64,000 nt of DNA from Rhodococcus sp. 06-462-5 (lineage in GTDB: Bacteria > Actinomycetota > Actinomycetes > Mycobacteriales > Mycobacteriaceae): the NCBI RefSeq assembly GCF_002258315.1, contig NZ_NOYD01000038.1, forward strand, positions 62,001-126,000, read 5' to 3'. The position numbers and the translations under genes are program-made. Within the stretch, counting starts at the first letter, position 1; each line of letters opens with the position of its first letter. Below the pieces are notes generated by a model. It ran no database searches and had not been told where the DNA came from. It saw only the letters and a list, made by a program, of their open reading frames with translations. Of this stretch, positions 43,905-53,528 are shown one piece after another.

Positions 43905-45017
43905 GTGCATCCCGACGTTTCTGCAGACCTGGCCGAGCTCGACACCACTCTGTCCACCGTCGAGTCGGTTCTCGACGTCGAGGAACTGCGGCGACGCATC
44001 GACGAACTCGAGCACCAGGCCGCGTCGCCGGACCTGTGGAACGACCAGGAACACGCGCAGCAGGTGACCAGCCAGCTGTCCCATGCGCAGGCCGAACTCC
44101 GCCGCGTCGAAGAGCTCCGCCAGCGCCTCGAGGACATGCCGGTTCTGTACGAGCTCGCCGAGGGTGAAGAAGGCGAGGCAGCCCAATCCGCCACCGCCGA
44201 CGCCGACGCCGAACGCGCCTCGCTCCGGGAGGACATCGCAGCCATGGAAGTGCGGACCCTGCTGTCCGGCGAGTACGACGCGCGCGACGCGCTGGTCAAC
44301 ATCCGGTCCGGCGCAGGCGGAATCGACGCCGCCGACTGGGCAGAGATGCTCATGCGCATGTACATCCGCTGGGCCGAGAAGCACGGCTACGGCGTCGAGG
44401 TCTACGACACCTCCTACGCCGAAGAAGCAGGCATCAAGAGCGCCACGTTCGCAGTCAAGGCTCCGTACACGTACGGCACGTTGTCCGTGGAACAGGGCAC
44501 GCACCGACTCGTCCGGATCAGTCCGTTCGACAACCAGGGTCGGCGCCAGACCTCGTTCGCGGAGGTGGAGGTGCTTCCGGTCGTCGAGACCACCGACCAC
44601 ATCGAGATCCCCGAGAACGACATTCGTGTGGACGTGTACCGCTCGTCCGGGCCGGGTGGGCAGTCGGTCAACACCACCGACTCCGCCGTCCGGTTGACGC
44701 ACATCCCGACGGGGATCGTGGTGACCTGCCAGAACGAGAAGTCTCAGCTGCAGAACAAGGTGTCGGCCATGCGAGTGCTGCAGGCCAAGCTGCTCGAGGT
44801 CAAGCGCAAGGAAGAGCGCGCAGAGATGGACGCGCTCAAGGGTGACGGCGGTAGCTCGTGGGGTAACCAGATGCGCTCGTACGTGTTGCACCCGTACCAG
44901 ATGGTCAAGGATCTGCGTACCGAGTACGAAGTCAACAATCCGTCTACAGTTCTCGACGGGGACATCGACGGATTCCTGGAATCGGGAATTCGTTGGCGAA
45001 TGCGAGGGGAGCAGTAG
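43905..45017 (+). CDS. prfB: Peptide chain release factor 2
   Basis: 370 residues from GTG 43905; TAACCT 8 bases upstream suggests a leaderless start. Domains: coiled helical N-domain, then the SPF tripeptide (about 206-208, RISPFDNQ) that reads UGA, and the GGQ peptide-release motif at about 250 ([16 protein letters not shown]). There is no in-frame TGA and therefore no programmed frameshift, unlike E. coli prfB. Followed at once by a 13-codon mini-ORF and mscS. Confidence 0.96.
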   Translation: MHPDVSADLAELDTTLSTVESVLDVEELRRRIDELEHQAASPDLWNDQEHAQQVTSQLSHAQAELRRVEELRQRLEDMPVLYELAEGEEGEAAQSATADADAERASLREDIAAMEVRTLLSGEYDARDALVNIRSGAGGIDAADWAEMLMRMYIRWAEKHGYGVEVYDTSYAEEAGIKSATFAVKAPYTYGTLSVEQGTHRLVRISPFDNQGRRQTSFAEVEVLPVVETTDHIEIPENDIRVDVYRSSGPGGQSVNTTDSAVRLTHIPTGIVVTCQNEKSQLQNKVSAMRVLQAKLLEVKRKEERAEMDALKGDGGSSWGNQMRSYVLHPYQMVKDLRTEYEVNNPSTVLDGDIDGFLESGIRWRMRGEQ

Positions 45018-45059
45018 ATGACCGGTCATTGCGCAGGATCCACTCCGTCGATCCGATGA
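45018..45059 (+). CDS. 13-codon mini-ORF between prfB and mscS
   Basis: ATG directly abuts the prfB TAG and has GAGGGGAG (45004-45011) six bases upstream, a better ribosome site than mscS has. It encodes MTGHCAGSTPSIR and its TGA overlaps the mscS ATG (ATGA). Most likely a translational coupling device for mscS; a functional peptide is less likely. Confidence 0.45.
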   Translation: MTGHCAGSTPSIR

Positions 45060-45955
45060 CGAGCTGGCTGAACCCGACGCTCGACCTGAAGCTGAACGCC
45101 CTCGGGATCGTGCTGTACATCCTGGGCGGAATGCTGGCGGCGCGGTTCGTCACCTGGACCGGGTCCCGCATCACGGCCCGGATCGACCAGAACTACCAGC
45201 ACAGCGATGCCCTCGTGCGGTCCGAGGCCGCCAAGCACCGGCATGCGCTCGCCCAGGTGATCACCTGGGTCGTGGTCACCCTCATCTACATCCTCGTCAC
45301 CATCGAAGTGCTGCGTCGCTTCGGATTCGGCGTCGGCGGGCTGGTGGCACCCGCCACGGTCATCGGCGCAGCACTCGGCTTCGGAGCTCAGCGCGTGGTC
45401 CAGGACATCCTGGCCGGGTTCTTCATCATCACCGAACGTCAGTACGGATTCGGTGACGTCGTGCAGATCGCCGTCAACGGTTCTGCGGAGGACGCCGAGG
45501 GCACGGTCGAGGACGTGACACTGCGCGTGACTCGGGTCCGCAGCGTCGACGGTGAGGTCATCACCGTGCCGAACGGGCAGATCGTCAAGGCGATCAACCT
45601 GTCGAAGGACTGGGCGCGCGCCGTCGTCGACGTTCCCGTGCCGAGCACCGCAGATCTCACCCAGGTCAACGCGCTGCTCCGATCGGTCGGCCGCGACGCG
45701 TTCGCGGACACTCGGTTGCGTCCCCTGCTCCTCGACGAACCGACGGTGATGGGCGTGGAGAGCATCGAGGTGGGGCAGGTCAACGTTCGCCTGGTGGCGC
45801 GTACGTTGCCGGGCAAACAGTTTCAGGTGGGACGAGAACTGCGAGTCCGGGTGGCTGCCGCGCTGCGGCCCGAGGGGATCAGCGTTGCTCCCGACGTCAG
45901 TACGGCCGGGGTCGCGCCGGAATCGTCGGGACGAGATCGGACGGAGGATCGATGA
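45056..45955 (+). CDS. Small-conductance mechanosensitive channel family (MscS)
   Basis: 299 residues from ATG 45056. Three membrane segments (ALGIVLYILGGMLAARFV, ALAQVITWVVVTLIYILVTI and the pore helix LVAPATVIGAALGFGAQRVV) followed by the beta domain (YGFGDVVQIAVNGSAEDAEG; VITVPNGQIVKAINLS) typical of MscS. Releases solutes under hypo-osmotic shock. No good ribosome site; probably coupled to the preceding mini-ORF. Overlaps the next gene by 4 bases (ATGA). Confidence 0.9.
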   Translation: MTSWLNPTLDLKLNALGIVLYILGGMLAARFVTWTGSRITARIDQNYQHSDALVRSEAAKHRHALAQVITWVVVTLIYILVTIEVLRRFGFGVGGLVAPATVIGAALGFGAQRVVQDILAGFFIITERQYGFGDVVQIAVNGSAEDAEGTVEDVTLRVTRVRSVDGEVITVPNGQIVKAINLSKDWARAVVDVPVPSTADLTQVNALLRSVGRDAFADTRLRPLLLDEPTVMGVESIEVGQVNVRLVARTLPGKQFQVGRELRVRVAAALRPEGISVAPDVSTAGVAPESSGRDRTEDR

Positions 45956-46395
45956 ATACGCCCGATACCGGAACCGAACGCCCGCAGCGGAGCTGGCGAC
46001 AGTGGCGCATTCCGGCCAAGATCTACGGTCGCGTGCGGACGTCCACCGTCGCGTTCGGAATCTGCTTCGTGCTCACCGGACTGTGGTACGGCCAGGTCAG
46101 TGCAGAGATCGCCGAGCGAGACAGCGAACAGGTTCAGGGCCCGGTCGCTGTGGATCCAGGCCAACTCACCCCCTACACCCAGCCGCAGACCTCGGAACCG
46201 ACCTACTCGAGTACCACGGTCACACCCACTCCGACCGCTACCACCGATCCGGATGGATCGGGAAGCGTCGACGAATCCGGGCAGCCGGCGACGACGACCC
46301 TGCCGTCGACGACCACCGCGCCGTTCGGTGTCCCGCTGCCACCGGTGATTCAGTCGCTGATACCCAGCCAGCCAGCGCCGACGTCGTCTCGCTGA
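45952..46395 (+). CDS. Pro/Thr-rich single-pass membrane protein
   Basis: 147 residues. Basic N-terminus (RSWRQWRIPAKIYGRVR), one membrane segment at about 33-48 (TVAFGICFVLTGLWYG), then a Thr/Ser/Pro-rich extracytoplasmic tail. No enzyme motif. Between mscS and ftsE as Rv3103c in M. tuberculosis, so a cell-envelope or division-linked role is plausible but unproven. Confidence 0.8.
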   Translation: MNTPDTGTERPQRSWRQWRIPAKIYGRVRTSTVAFGICFVLTGLWYGQVSAEIAERDSEQVQGPVAVDPGQLTPYTQPQTSEPTYSSTTVTPTPTATTDPDGSGSVDESGQPATTTLPSTTTAPFGVPLPPVIQSLIPSQPAPTSSR

Positions 46396-46467
46396 GTCAC
46401 TCTTTACCGTCCCTCGGGACTCGCCGCGACGCCCGAGCGGTTCCGGCGGTTACCGGCGAGTAAGGAC

Positions 46468-46473
46468 TACACT
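46468..46473 (+). promoter_or_regulatory. -10 element for leaderless ftsE transcript
   Basis: TACACT ends 8 bases before the ftsE GTG. No ribosome site lies between. The -35 region is poor. Confidence 0.5.
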
Positions 46474-46481
46474 GGCGACCC

Positions 46482-47171
46482 GTGATCAGCACCTCGAATG
46501 TCTCCAAGTCCTACAAGACCTCCACCAGGCCTGCCCTGGACAAGGTGACGGTCTCCATCGACAAGGGTGAGTTCGTGTTCCTGATCGGCCCGTCGGGTTC
46601 GGGCAAGTCGACGTTCATGCGGCTGCTCCTCAAGGAGGAGACGCCCACCTCCGGTGACATCCACGTCGCCGACTTCCACGTCAACCGATTGGCGGCCCGA
46701 CGGGTCCCTCGGCTGCGGCAGAGCATGGGCTGCGTGTTCCAGGACTTCCGCCTGTTGCAGCAGAAGACCGTCGTGGAGAACGTGGCGTTCGCCCTCGAGG
46801 TGATCGGTAAGCCGCGCTCGATGATCAAGCGCACCGTTCCGGAAGTTCTCGACCTGGTGGGACTGGGCGGCAAGTCGGATCGTCTGCCCAACGAGCTGTC
46901 CGGTGGAGAACAGCAGCGAGTGGCGATCGCTCGGGCGTTCGTCAATCGTCCACTCGTGCTGCTCGCGGACGAGCCGACCGGAAACCTCGATCCGGACACC
47001 AGCCAGGACATCATGCTGCTGCTCGAGCGCATCAACCGCACCGGAACCACGGTGCTGATGGCCACCCACGACAACCACATCGTCGACTCGATGCGCCGAC
47101 GCGTCGTCGAACTCGACAACGGACGAGTCGTTCGCGACGAGGCCCGCGGGGTCTACGGCGTCGGTCGCTGA
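46482..47171 (+). CDS. ftsE: Cell division ATP-binding protein FtsE
   Basis: 229 residues, GTG start. ABC ATPase: Walker [10 protein letters not shown] (36-44), Q-loop CVFQDFRLL, signature [12 protein letters not shown], Walker [14 protein letters not shown]-loop MATHDNHIV. With FtsX it powers extracytoplasmic peptidoglycan hydrolase activation at the septum. 66 bases before ftsX. Confidence 0.96.
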   Translation: MISTSNVSKSYKTSTRPALDKVTVSIDKGEFVFLIGPSGSGKSTFMRLLLKEETPTSGDIHVADFHVNRLAARRVPRLRQSMGCVFQDFRLLQQKTVVENVAFALEVIGKPRSMIKRTVPEVLDLVGLGGKSDRLPNELSGGEQQRVAIARAFVNRPLVLLADEPTGNLDPDTSQDIMLLLERINRTGTTVLMATHDNHIVDSMRRRVVELDNGRVVRDEARGVYGVGR

Positions 47172-47237
47172 CGCCGCCACCGACTCAGGACCGCACAGAC
47201 GTCACGACCGAACGAATCGAAGGGCTCGGATTCCGCG

Positions 47238-48143
47238 ATGCGCGCAAGTTTCATCTTCAGCGAGGTCTTCACCGGACTTCGCCGCAACATCACCATGACG
47301 ATCGCCATGATCTTGACGACCGCAATTTCCCTGGGCCTGTTCGGCGGTGGCCTGCTCGTGGTCCAGATGGCGGGGAAGACTCAGCAGATCTTCCTCGATC
47401 GGGTGGAGGTGCAGATTTTCCTCACCGACGACATCTCGGCGAGCGACGCCGATTGTGCGCAGGAGACCTGTGCCACCCTGCGATCGGATCTCGAGAACAC
47501 CCCGTCGGTGGTGTCGGTGCAGTACCTCAACCGTGAGGACGCGGTGAAGGACGCCACCGAACGCGTATTCAAGGATCAGCCGGAGTTGGCCGAACTGGTC
47601 AGTGCCGACAGCTTTCCCGCGTCGTTCAAGGTGCGTCTGAGCGATCCCGAACGGTTCGGGGTCATCAACGACAACTTCGAGAATCGACCGGGCGTGCAGA
47701 GCGTGCTCAATCAGCGCGATCTCGTCGAGCGTCTGTTCAGTGTGCTCAACGGCGTGCGCAACGCGGCATTCGCCATCGCCACGGTGCAGGCGATCGCGGC
47801 AATCCTGTTGATTGCCAACATGGTTCAGATCGCAGCGTTCACCAGACGAACCGAGGTGGGCATCATGCGGTTGGTCGGTGCCACTCGGTGGTACACCCAG
47901 CTGCCCTTCTTGCTCGAGGCGGTGGTGGCGGCGTTGATCGGGTCGGCGCTCGCGATCGCCGGCCTGTTCACCGCGAAGAACATGTTCATCGACGACGTTC
48001 TGTCGGATGTGTATCAGGCCAACATTCTGGCCCGAATATCCAACAGCGATGTCCTCCTCGTCTCGCCGTTCCTCGCGCTGGTCGGAGTCGGCATGGCTGC
48101 GGTGACGGCGTACATCACGCTGCGGTTGTACGTGCGCGAATAA
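47238..48143 (+). CDS. ftsX: Cell division protein FtsX
   Basis: 301 residues. One helix at about 22-45, a large extracytoplasmic domain (about 46-165, with a Cys pair in DADCAQETC), then three helices with the FtsX/LolC-type segments [20 protein letters not shown] and [18 protein letters not shown]. Membrane partner of FtsE that activates RipC-type hydrolases in mycobacteria. Start ATG 47238; smpB follows after 83 bases. Confidence 0.96.
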   Translation: MRASFIFSEVFTGLRRNITMTIAMILTTAISLGLFGGGLLVVQMAGKTQQIFLDRVEVQIFLTDDISASDADCAQETCATLRSDLENTPSVVSVQYLNREDAVKDATERVFKDQPELAELVSADSFPASFKVRLSDPERFGVINDNFENRPGVQSVLNQRDLVERLFSVLNGVRNAAFAIATVQAIAAILLIANMVQIAAFTRRTEVGIMRLVGATRWYTQLPFLLEAVVAALIGSALAIAGLFTAKNMFIDDVLSDVYQANILARISNSDVLLVSPFLALVGVGMAAVTAYITLRLYVRE

Positions 48144-48226
48144 ATTCGGTTGCCGTTCGGTTCTATGCTGGAGCGGTTGCCCGTGGAACCGATCCACGCG
48201 GCGCATGCTCGAGAAAGGGCCCTGCA

Positions 48227-48700
48227 GTGAGAGAGAAGGGCCGCAAGGCCATCGCGACCAATCGCAAGGCGCGGCACAACTACTCCATACTCGACGTTCT
48301 CGAGGCCGGAGTCGCCCTCGTCGGTACCGAGGTCAAGAGTCTGCGCGACGGTAAGGCCTCACTGGTCGACGCCTTCGCGACCGTCGACGACGGCGAGATC
48401 TGGCTGCGCGGGCTGCACATCGCCGAATACACGCTCGGGAGCTGGACCAACCATGCGCCGCGGCGAAATCGCAAACTGCTCCTTCATCGCCGCGAGATCG
48501 ACCGCCTGGCAAGCAAGGTCAAAGAGGGAAACCTGACGCTGGTGCCGTTGTCGATGTACTTCTCCGACGGCAAGGTCAAGGTCGAGCTGGCATTGGCCAA
48601 GGGCAAGCAGGACTACGACAAGAGACAGTCGCTGGCCAAGCGCACCGCCGAACGCGAGGTCACTCGCGAGCTCGGTCGTCGCGTGAAGGGAATGCGCTGA
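48227..48700 (+). CDS. smpB: SsrA-binding protein SmpB
   Basis: 157 residues from GTG 48227, with GAAAGGG upstream. SmpB beta-barrel motifs: [50 protein letters not shown] and the C-terminal basic tail ([18 protein letters not shown]). Binds tmRNA and delivers it to stalled ribosomes. The tmRNA gene lies 2.4 kb downstream on the same strand. Confidence 0.96.
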   Translation: MREKGRKAIATNRKARHNYSILDVLEAGVALVGTEVKSLRDGKASLVDAFATVDDGEIWLRGLHIAEYTLGSWTNHAPRRNRKLLLHRREIDRLASKVKEGNLTLVPLSMYFSDGKVKVELALAKGKQDYDKRQSLAKRTAEREVTRELGRRVKGMR

Positions 48701-49563
48701 CCGCTGTACTGCTCGCCCTGGTAGCCGCCGTCGGCTACGGAGTGAGCGATTTCGTCGGCGGAGTCGCATCCCGCCGAGTCGCCGCCCTCCGGGTGGTCAT
48801 CGTGTCGTACCCCCTGTCGCTGGTGATCGTTCTGCTCGTCGCACCGTTCGTCGGTGGCACCATCGAGCTCCCGGCGATGCTCTGGGGGCTGGCCTCGGGT
48901 GTTGCCGGTGGCGTTGCGGTGTGGTGGTTCTACTTGGCCCTCGCTGCCGGGCCGATGGCCGTGGTCTCACCGGTCACCGCCGTCCTGGTCGCCGGGATCC
49001 CGGTGCTGGTGGGGCTGTCCATGGGTGAGCGTCCCGGAATCATCGCGTTCGTGGGTATCGCCGTCGCACTGGTGGCCGTGGTGCTGGTGAGCAGAGAATC
49101 CCCGGACGAGGTGACCGGCGAGGTGGCCGGCGGACGCGAGATGAAGTTCACCCGAACGGTCGCCTGGTTGACGGTCGGTTCGGGGGTGACCTTCGCTTTC
49201 GCGTTCATCTTTCTGCATCGGATCGGCGACGGCAGCGGGCTGTGGCCGCTCGCGGCATCGCGCGCATCCGCGACCGCGGTGGTCTGGATCGTGGCCCTCG
49301 CTTCCGGTCACTTCGCACCGCCGCACGGCAGCGTGCTCAAACTCGCGGCCTTCGTCAGCGTGCTCGACGTCGTCGCCAACGCTGCGATGATCTACGCCTA
49401 TCAGGGTGGTCTGCTCTCCCTGGTCAGTGTCATCGCATCGCTGTATCCGGCGGCGACTGTACTGCTGGCGATGGTGATGCTCGGCGAGCGAGTGGGAACG
49501 TTGCAGAAGATCGGAATGGCGTTGGCGCTCGGTGCGATCGCGATGATCGCGCTCTCTGGTTGA
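48697..49563 (+). CDS. EamA/DMT family transporter, probable CTG start
   Basis: 288 residues if CTG 48697 is the start, 273 from GTG 48742. The GTG start would cut the first membrane helix ([20 protein letters not shown]). No ATG, GTG or TTG exists at the full-length position, whereas CTG overlaps the smpB stop (CTGA) and has AAGGGA 5-6 bases upstream. Ten membrane helices in two EamA repeats. Metabolite exporter of unknown substrate. Confidence 0.8.
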   Translation: MTAVLLALVAAVGYGVSDFVGGVASRRVAALRVVIVSYPLSLVIVLLVAPFVGGTIELPAMLWGLASGVAGGVAVWWFYLALAAGPMAVVSPVTAVLVAGIPVLVGLSMGERPGIIAFVGIAVALVAVVLVSRESPDEVTGEVAGGREMKFTRTVAWLTVGSGVTFAFAFIFLHRIGDGSGLWPLAASRASATAVVWIVALASGHFAPPHGSVLKLAAFVSVLDVVANAAMIYAYQGGLLSLVSVIASLYPAATVLLAMVMLGERVGTLQKIGMALALGAIAMIALSG

Positions 49564-49582
49564 ACCGCATCGCCCGGGGGTA

Positions 49583-51046
49583 ATGACTCCGGTTATGACA
49601 GCTTTCGACTCTGCCTCCGACACCCCCGCGCCCGAGAAGTCGCCGCGCGTCCTCGTCACCGGTGCCACGGGGTACCTGGGCGGTCGGCTGGCCCCGCGAC
49701 TCCTCGACGAGGGGTACACGGTCCGCGTGTTGGCACGAACGCCCGCCAAGCTCGACTCCGTGCCGTGGGCGACCGATGTCGAGGTCGTGCAGGGCGATCT
49801 GAGCGATCGGGAATCGTTGAAGGAAGCGCTCAGCGGAGTCGACGTCATGTACTACCTGGTGCACTCGATGGGCACCGCGGGGCACTCGGATTTCGCCGAC
49901 ACCGAACGCGACAGCGCCGAGAACGTCGCGGCCGTGGCGGCGGAATGCGGTGTGGGGCGCATCGTCTACCTCGGCGGGTTGCATCCGCCGACCGGTGAAC
50001 TCTCGCCGCACCTCAAGTCGCGTGCCGAGGTGGGACGCATTCTGATCGACTCGGGAGTTCCGACGATCGTGCTGCAGGCCGGTGTCGTGATCGGATCCGG
50101 CTCGGCGTCGTTCGAGATGATCCGGCACCTGACCAATCGGCTTCCGGTGATGACCACACCGCGGTGGGTACACAACCGCATCCAGCCCATCGCTGTGCGT
50201 GACGTGTTGCACTACCTGATCGGGGCCGCGAGTGCGCCCATCACCGAATCCAGGACCTTCGACATCGGCGGTCCCGATGTCATGCAGTACGGCGAGATGA
50301 TGAACATCTATGCCGATGTCGCGGGTCTGCGGCAGCGTCGGATCATCGTGCTCCCGGTGCTGACTCCGCGACTGGCCGGCCACTGGATCGGGCTGGTGAC
50401 TCCCATTCCGCGTGGGCTGGCGATGCCGCTCATCGAATCACTGCAATACGACGCCGTCGGCCACGAGATGGACATCGATGCCGTCGTGCCGCGTCCACAG
50501 GACGGCTTGACCGGCTACCGCGATTCCGTGAGATTGGCGCTGCGCAAGATCGACGACGGCGAGGTGGAGACTCGCTGGACCGATGCCACCGGAACCGCGG
50601 CACCGTCGGATCCGTTGCCCTCGGATCCGGCGTGGGCAGGCGAGGTCGTCTACACCGACACCCGGGTCGCTCGCAGTGCAGCGCGGTCGGCCGCGATCAG
50701 GCCTGCGCTCGAACGACTGGCCGATGCCGATGTTCTCACCGGCTGGCATCGCGACGTCACCGGACCCGACGCATCCGCGTCGGGCACCGAGCACACCACT
50801 CGGCTCAAGTCCTCCACTCGACTTCCCGGCGAGGCCTGGCTGGATCTGACGGTCGGCGGAACTGCGAAGCAGCCGACGATCGAGCAGCGGTTGGTGTTCT
50901 TCCCGCGCGGTCTGGCAGGCCGGGCGGTGTGGTACGCCTCGATGCCCGCACGCCTGGTGATGGCGCGTCGGATGCTGCGCACGGTGGTGCAGCGAGTCGA
51001 CGCCGACGCTGCCTCGAATTCTGCGGATCGCCGAGTCGGCCGTTAA
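49583..51046 (+). CDS. SDR/NmrA-type NAD(P)-binding protein with C-terminal domain
   Basis: 487 residues from ATG 49583 (ATG 49595 also possible). The N-terminal Rossmann domain (RVLVTGATGYLGGRLAPRLL, residues about 22-41) is of the atypical SDR class, with VMYYLVHSMG and a Tyr-less active site, so catalysis is uncertain. The C-terminal ~180 residues resemble the DUF2867-like half seen in longer members (RLPGEAWLDLTVGG, RLVFFPRGLAGRAVWYASM). Possibly a quinone or lipid-related oxidoreductase. 19 bases after the EamA gene. Confidence 0.75.
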   Translation: MTPVMTAFDSASDTPAPEKSPRVLVTGATGYLGGRLAPRLLDEGYTVRVLARTPAKLDSVPWATDVEVVQGDLSDRESLKEALSGVDVMYYLVHSMGTAGHSDFADTERDSAENVAAVAAECGVGRIVYLGGLHPPTGELSPHLKSRAEVGRILIDSGVPTIVLQAGVVIGSGSASFEMIRHLTNRLPVMTTPRWVHNRIQPIAVRDVLHYLIGAASAPITESRTFDIGGPDVMQYGEMMNIYADVAGLRQRRIIVLPVLTPRLAGHWIGLVTPIPRGLAMPLIESLQYDAVGHEMDIDAVVPRPQDGLTGYRDSVRLALRKIDDGEVETRWTDATGTAAPSDPLPSDPAWAGEVVYTDTRVARSAARSAAIRPALERLADADVLTGWHRDVTGPDASASGTEHTTRLKSSTRLPGEAWLDLTVGGTAKQPTIEQRLVFFPRGLAGRAVWYASMPARLVMARRMLRTVVQRVDADAASNSADRRVGR

Positions 51047-51050
51047 TGGA

Positions 51051-51079
51051 ATGAATGTGTCCGGGAGAGGCGTTACACT
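51051..51079 (+). promoter_or_regulatory. Candidate ssrA promoter
   Basis: TACACT (51074-51079) as -10, with a poor -35 (ATGAAT, 51051-51056) 17 bases upstream. Transcription near 51086 would leave a ~26-base 5' extension trimmed by RNase P. Confidence 0.45.
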
Positions 51080-51111
51080 GAACAGCCCGGGCACGGTGTT
51101 CGGGAACATAC

Positions 51112-51479
51112 GGGGCTGAACGGTTTCGACTTTGTATGTTGAGTCAGGGGAAGCGTGTCGGTGCAGGCGAGAGACCACCGTAAGCGTCATCGCAACCTTA
51201 TAAGCGCCGATTCCAATCAGCGCGACTACGCACTCGCTGCCTAAGTAGCGACTGCGTGTCTGTCAGTCCGGGCTCGCCCTCGGTCCGGGTACTGGCATCA
51301 GCTAGAGGGCTCACCGATTCATCCGGCCGCGGGATGATGAGGAACATCAAACAGTGGCTGGGATCGTCATCCTGACTTGTTCGCGAGATCGGGAGATCCA
51401 AGTAGAGACATAGCGGACTGCACACGGAGAAGCCCTGGCAATGCAGCAGAGGACCCGGGTTCGATTCCCGGCAGCTCCA
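51112..51479 (+). ncRNA. ssrA: Transfer-messenger RNA (tmRNA)
   Basis: Starts GGGGCTGAACGGTTTCGACT and ends with the T-arm GGTTCGATTCC and acceptor CAGCTCC plus A73; CCA is not encoded. The acceptor has the G3-U70 pair needed for alanine charging. The tag frame begins at GCC 51206 and ends at TAA 51242-51244, giving ADSNQRDYALAA. It rescues stalled ribosomes with SmpB and marks the products for proteolysis. The tag differs at one position (Asn for His) from the mycobacterial tag I recall. Confidence 0.97.
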
Positions 51480-51484
51480 CCGCA

Positions 51485-51530
51485 GAAGACCGGGCCGAGA
51501 GACACACTCTCGGCCCGGTCTTCTTTCTGT
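51485..51530 (+). terminator. tmRNA terminator
   Basis: GAAGACCGGGCCGAGAG (51485-51501) pairs perfectly over 17 bases with 51507-51523 around ACACA, followed by TTTCTG. Confidence 0.92.
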
Positions 51531-51600
51531 GTCGGCCAGGTCACAATCGACTCGACTCGACCCATCCCACCCGAAGCGACCGCGGTGCCGAATAGTGGTC

Positions 51601-52260
51601 ATGAGCAACGAGCCGACTCCAGTTCTGCGCACCGGCAGAAGAGTGTCCGAGCCTGCACTGGTCGTGTTGGTCCTCGGCGGCGGCAAGGACGTGAGCCGGG
51701 CGCGTAGTAGGCCGTGGCACCTGGCCGGTCTGCGAATGTGGCCGTTCACCTGGATGCTTCGGCGCGCGGGCCGTACACGCGGCATATCGGTGCAGCAGCT
51801 GCAGTACCGGTTCCGGGGCTGGAACGCCCCCCGACGCTCTCCGGTCGAGGACGCCCGATGGGCGCTGAACCGAATTCACGACGAGTATCCGGACGTTCAC
51901 GTGGTGGTCGTCGGCCATTCGATGGGTGGCCGCACCGCCGCTGCCCTGATCGACGATCCTTGCGTCGTGGGCGTCGTCGCGCTGGCCCCGTGGTGGCCGG
52001 AAGGTGTGGAGGCCGACGGATTCGGCGCGCATCAGGCGTTGCTCGTCGTACACGGGACTGCCGACAAGTGGACCGATCCGCGAACCTCGCGCCATGCGAC
52101 CGAACGTGCGAAGGCTCGCGCGGCATCTGCTCGCTATCTTTCCGTTCCGGGTGGGCATTTCATGCTGCGCAATCCGCGGGTCTGGTCCAGGGCAACGCGC
52201 GACTTCGTTCTCGGTATCGCTGCCGATGCGCGGGCCGACTGCATGGGCAGGCAATCGTGA
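51601..52260 (+). CDS. Alpha/beta-fold hydrolase
   Basis: 219 residues from ATG 51601 (GTG 51598 adjacent). Nucleophile elbow GHSMGGRTA, strand VHVVVVGHS, C-terminal acid/His region VVHGTADKWTDP and VPGGHFML. A short dienelactone-hydrolase-like enzyme, possibly an esterase. First gene of the overlapped lipid-modification operon; its TGA overlaps the next GTG (GTGA). Confidence 0.75.
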   Translation: MSNEPTPVLRTGRRVSEPALVVLVLGGGKDVSRARSRPWHLAGLRMWPFTWMLRRAGRTRGISVQQLQYRFRGWNAPRRSPVEDARWALNRIHDEYPDVHVVVVGHSMGGRTAAALIDDPCVVGVVALAPWWPEGVEADGFGAHQALLVVHGTADKWTDPRTSRHATERAKARAASARYLSVPGGHFMLRNPRVWSRATRDFVLGIAADARADCMGRQS

Positions 52261-53528
52261 CGCGGCGTCGAGTCGCGGTGGTGGGGAGCGGTGTTGCCGG
52301 TCTGACGGCGGCGTACGCGCTCTCCTCGACGTCGTCGGTGACGTTGTACGAGGCGGACTCCCGCCTCGGCGGCCATGCGGACACCCACTACGTGGACGGA
52401 CCCGACGGTCGCGTCGGCGTCGACACCGGGTTCATCGTGCACAACGACCGGACGTATCCGACGCTGCTTCGACTGTTCGACGAACTGAACGTGCCTACGC
52501 AGGATTCGGACATGAGCATGTCCGTGCGCTGCGACGGGTGCGGCCTCGAGTACTCGGGAGGCCAGGGCATGCGCGGAATTCTCGCGCAACGCACAGCGGT
52601 GTTCAAGCCGCGATTCGTCTCGATGTTGCTCGAAGTCAAGCGTTTTCATCGCCTGGCCAACGAACTGCTGGACAGCGCCGAACCGGTGGAGTCCGAGACG
52701 ACTCTCGCGCAGTTTCTGGCAGAGCATTCGTTCTCCGCGTACTTCGAAGCCCACTTCATGACGCCGCTGGTGTCTGCGGTGTGGTCGTGCGATCCGGACA
52801 CTGCCCTCGCGTACCCCGCTCGCTACCTGTTCACCTTTCTTCGGCACCACGGAATGCTCACCGTCACCGGGTCTCCCACCTGGCGCACCGTCACCGGTGG
52901 ATCCATCGAATACGTTCGCCGGGTTGCACAGCACATCGACGAGGTGTTGCTCGATACCCCCGTGCACGCGGTCTACAGGTCCGAGGACTGCGTACAGATC
53001 CGGGACGCCCGCGACGACCTGCGTACGTTCGACGCGGCCGTGATCGCGGTGCACCCCGGTGCCGCGCTGAAGATGCTCGCGGAACCGACTGCGCTCGAGC
53101 ACAGCATCCTGGGAGCGATGCCGTACTCGACCAATCACACGCAACTGCACACCGATTCGTCTGTACTGCCGAAGAACACGAGAGCACGAGCGTCGTGGAA
53201 CTATCACCTCCCGTCGTGCGCGGCCAAACCCGACCGGGTGCTGGTCAGCTACGACCTGACCAGGTTGCAGCGCCTGGGCGAGACCGATCGAAGAATGCTG
53301 GTCACCCTCGGTGGAGCGGATCGTATCGACTCGGGTCAGGTGCTGGACGAGATGACCTACGAACACCCGCAGTACACCCCGGAATCGGTTGCAGCGCAGC
53401 GTCGACTTCCTGAATTGGATACCGACACAGTGGCCTTCGCCGGTGCCTACCATGGCTGGGGATTTCACGAGGACGGTGCGCTCTCGGGAGCGCGGGCCGC
53501 ACAGCGGGTGGGTGCCACATGGCTCTGA
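52257..53528 (+). CDS. FAD-dependent amine-oxidase-like oxidoreductase
   Basis: 423 residues from GTG 52257. N-terminal FAD fold RRVAVVGSGVAGLTAAYAL with GG-doublet DSRLGGHADT, then VDTGFIVHNDRTYPTLLRLF. C-terminal FAD segment FAGAYHGWGFHEDGALSGA. Family of desaturase/amine-oxidase-type flavoproteins always found with DUF1365 and CFA-type methyltransferases; Rv0449c is the equivalent I recall. Likely acts on a fatty-acyl chain. Overlaps neighbours by 4 and 10 bases. Confidence 0.87.
   Translation: MTRRRVAVVGSGVAGLTAAYALSSTSSVTLYEADSRLGGHADTHYVDGPDGRVGVDTGFIVHNDRTYPTLLRLFDELNVPTQDSDMSMSVRCDGCGLEYSGGQGMRGILAQRTAVFKPRFVSMLLEVKRFHRLANELLDSAEPVESETTLAQFLAEHSFSAYFEAHFMTPLVSAVWSCDPDTALAYPARYLFTFLRHHGMLTVTGSPTWRTVTGGSIEYVRRVAQHIDEVLLDTPVHAVYRSEDCVQIRDARDDLRTFDAAVIAVHPGAALKMLAEPTALEHSILGAMPYSTNHTQLHTDSSVLPKNTRARASWNYHLPSCAAKPDRVLVSYDLTRLQRLGETDRRMLVTLGGADRIDSGQVLDEMTYEHPQYTPESVAAQRRLPELDTDTVAFAGAYHGWGFHEDGALSGARAAQRVGATWL

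Noticed and set aside
43905-44010. Programmed +1 frameshift in prfB
   Set aside because: The frame is continuous and no internal TGA or slippery CTT-TGA is present.
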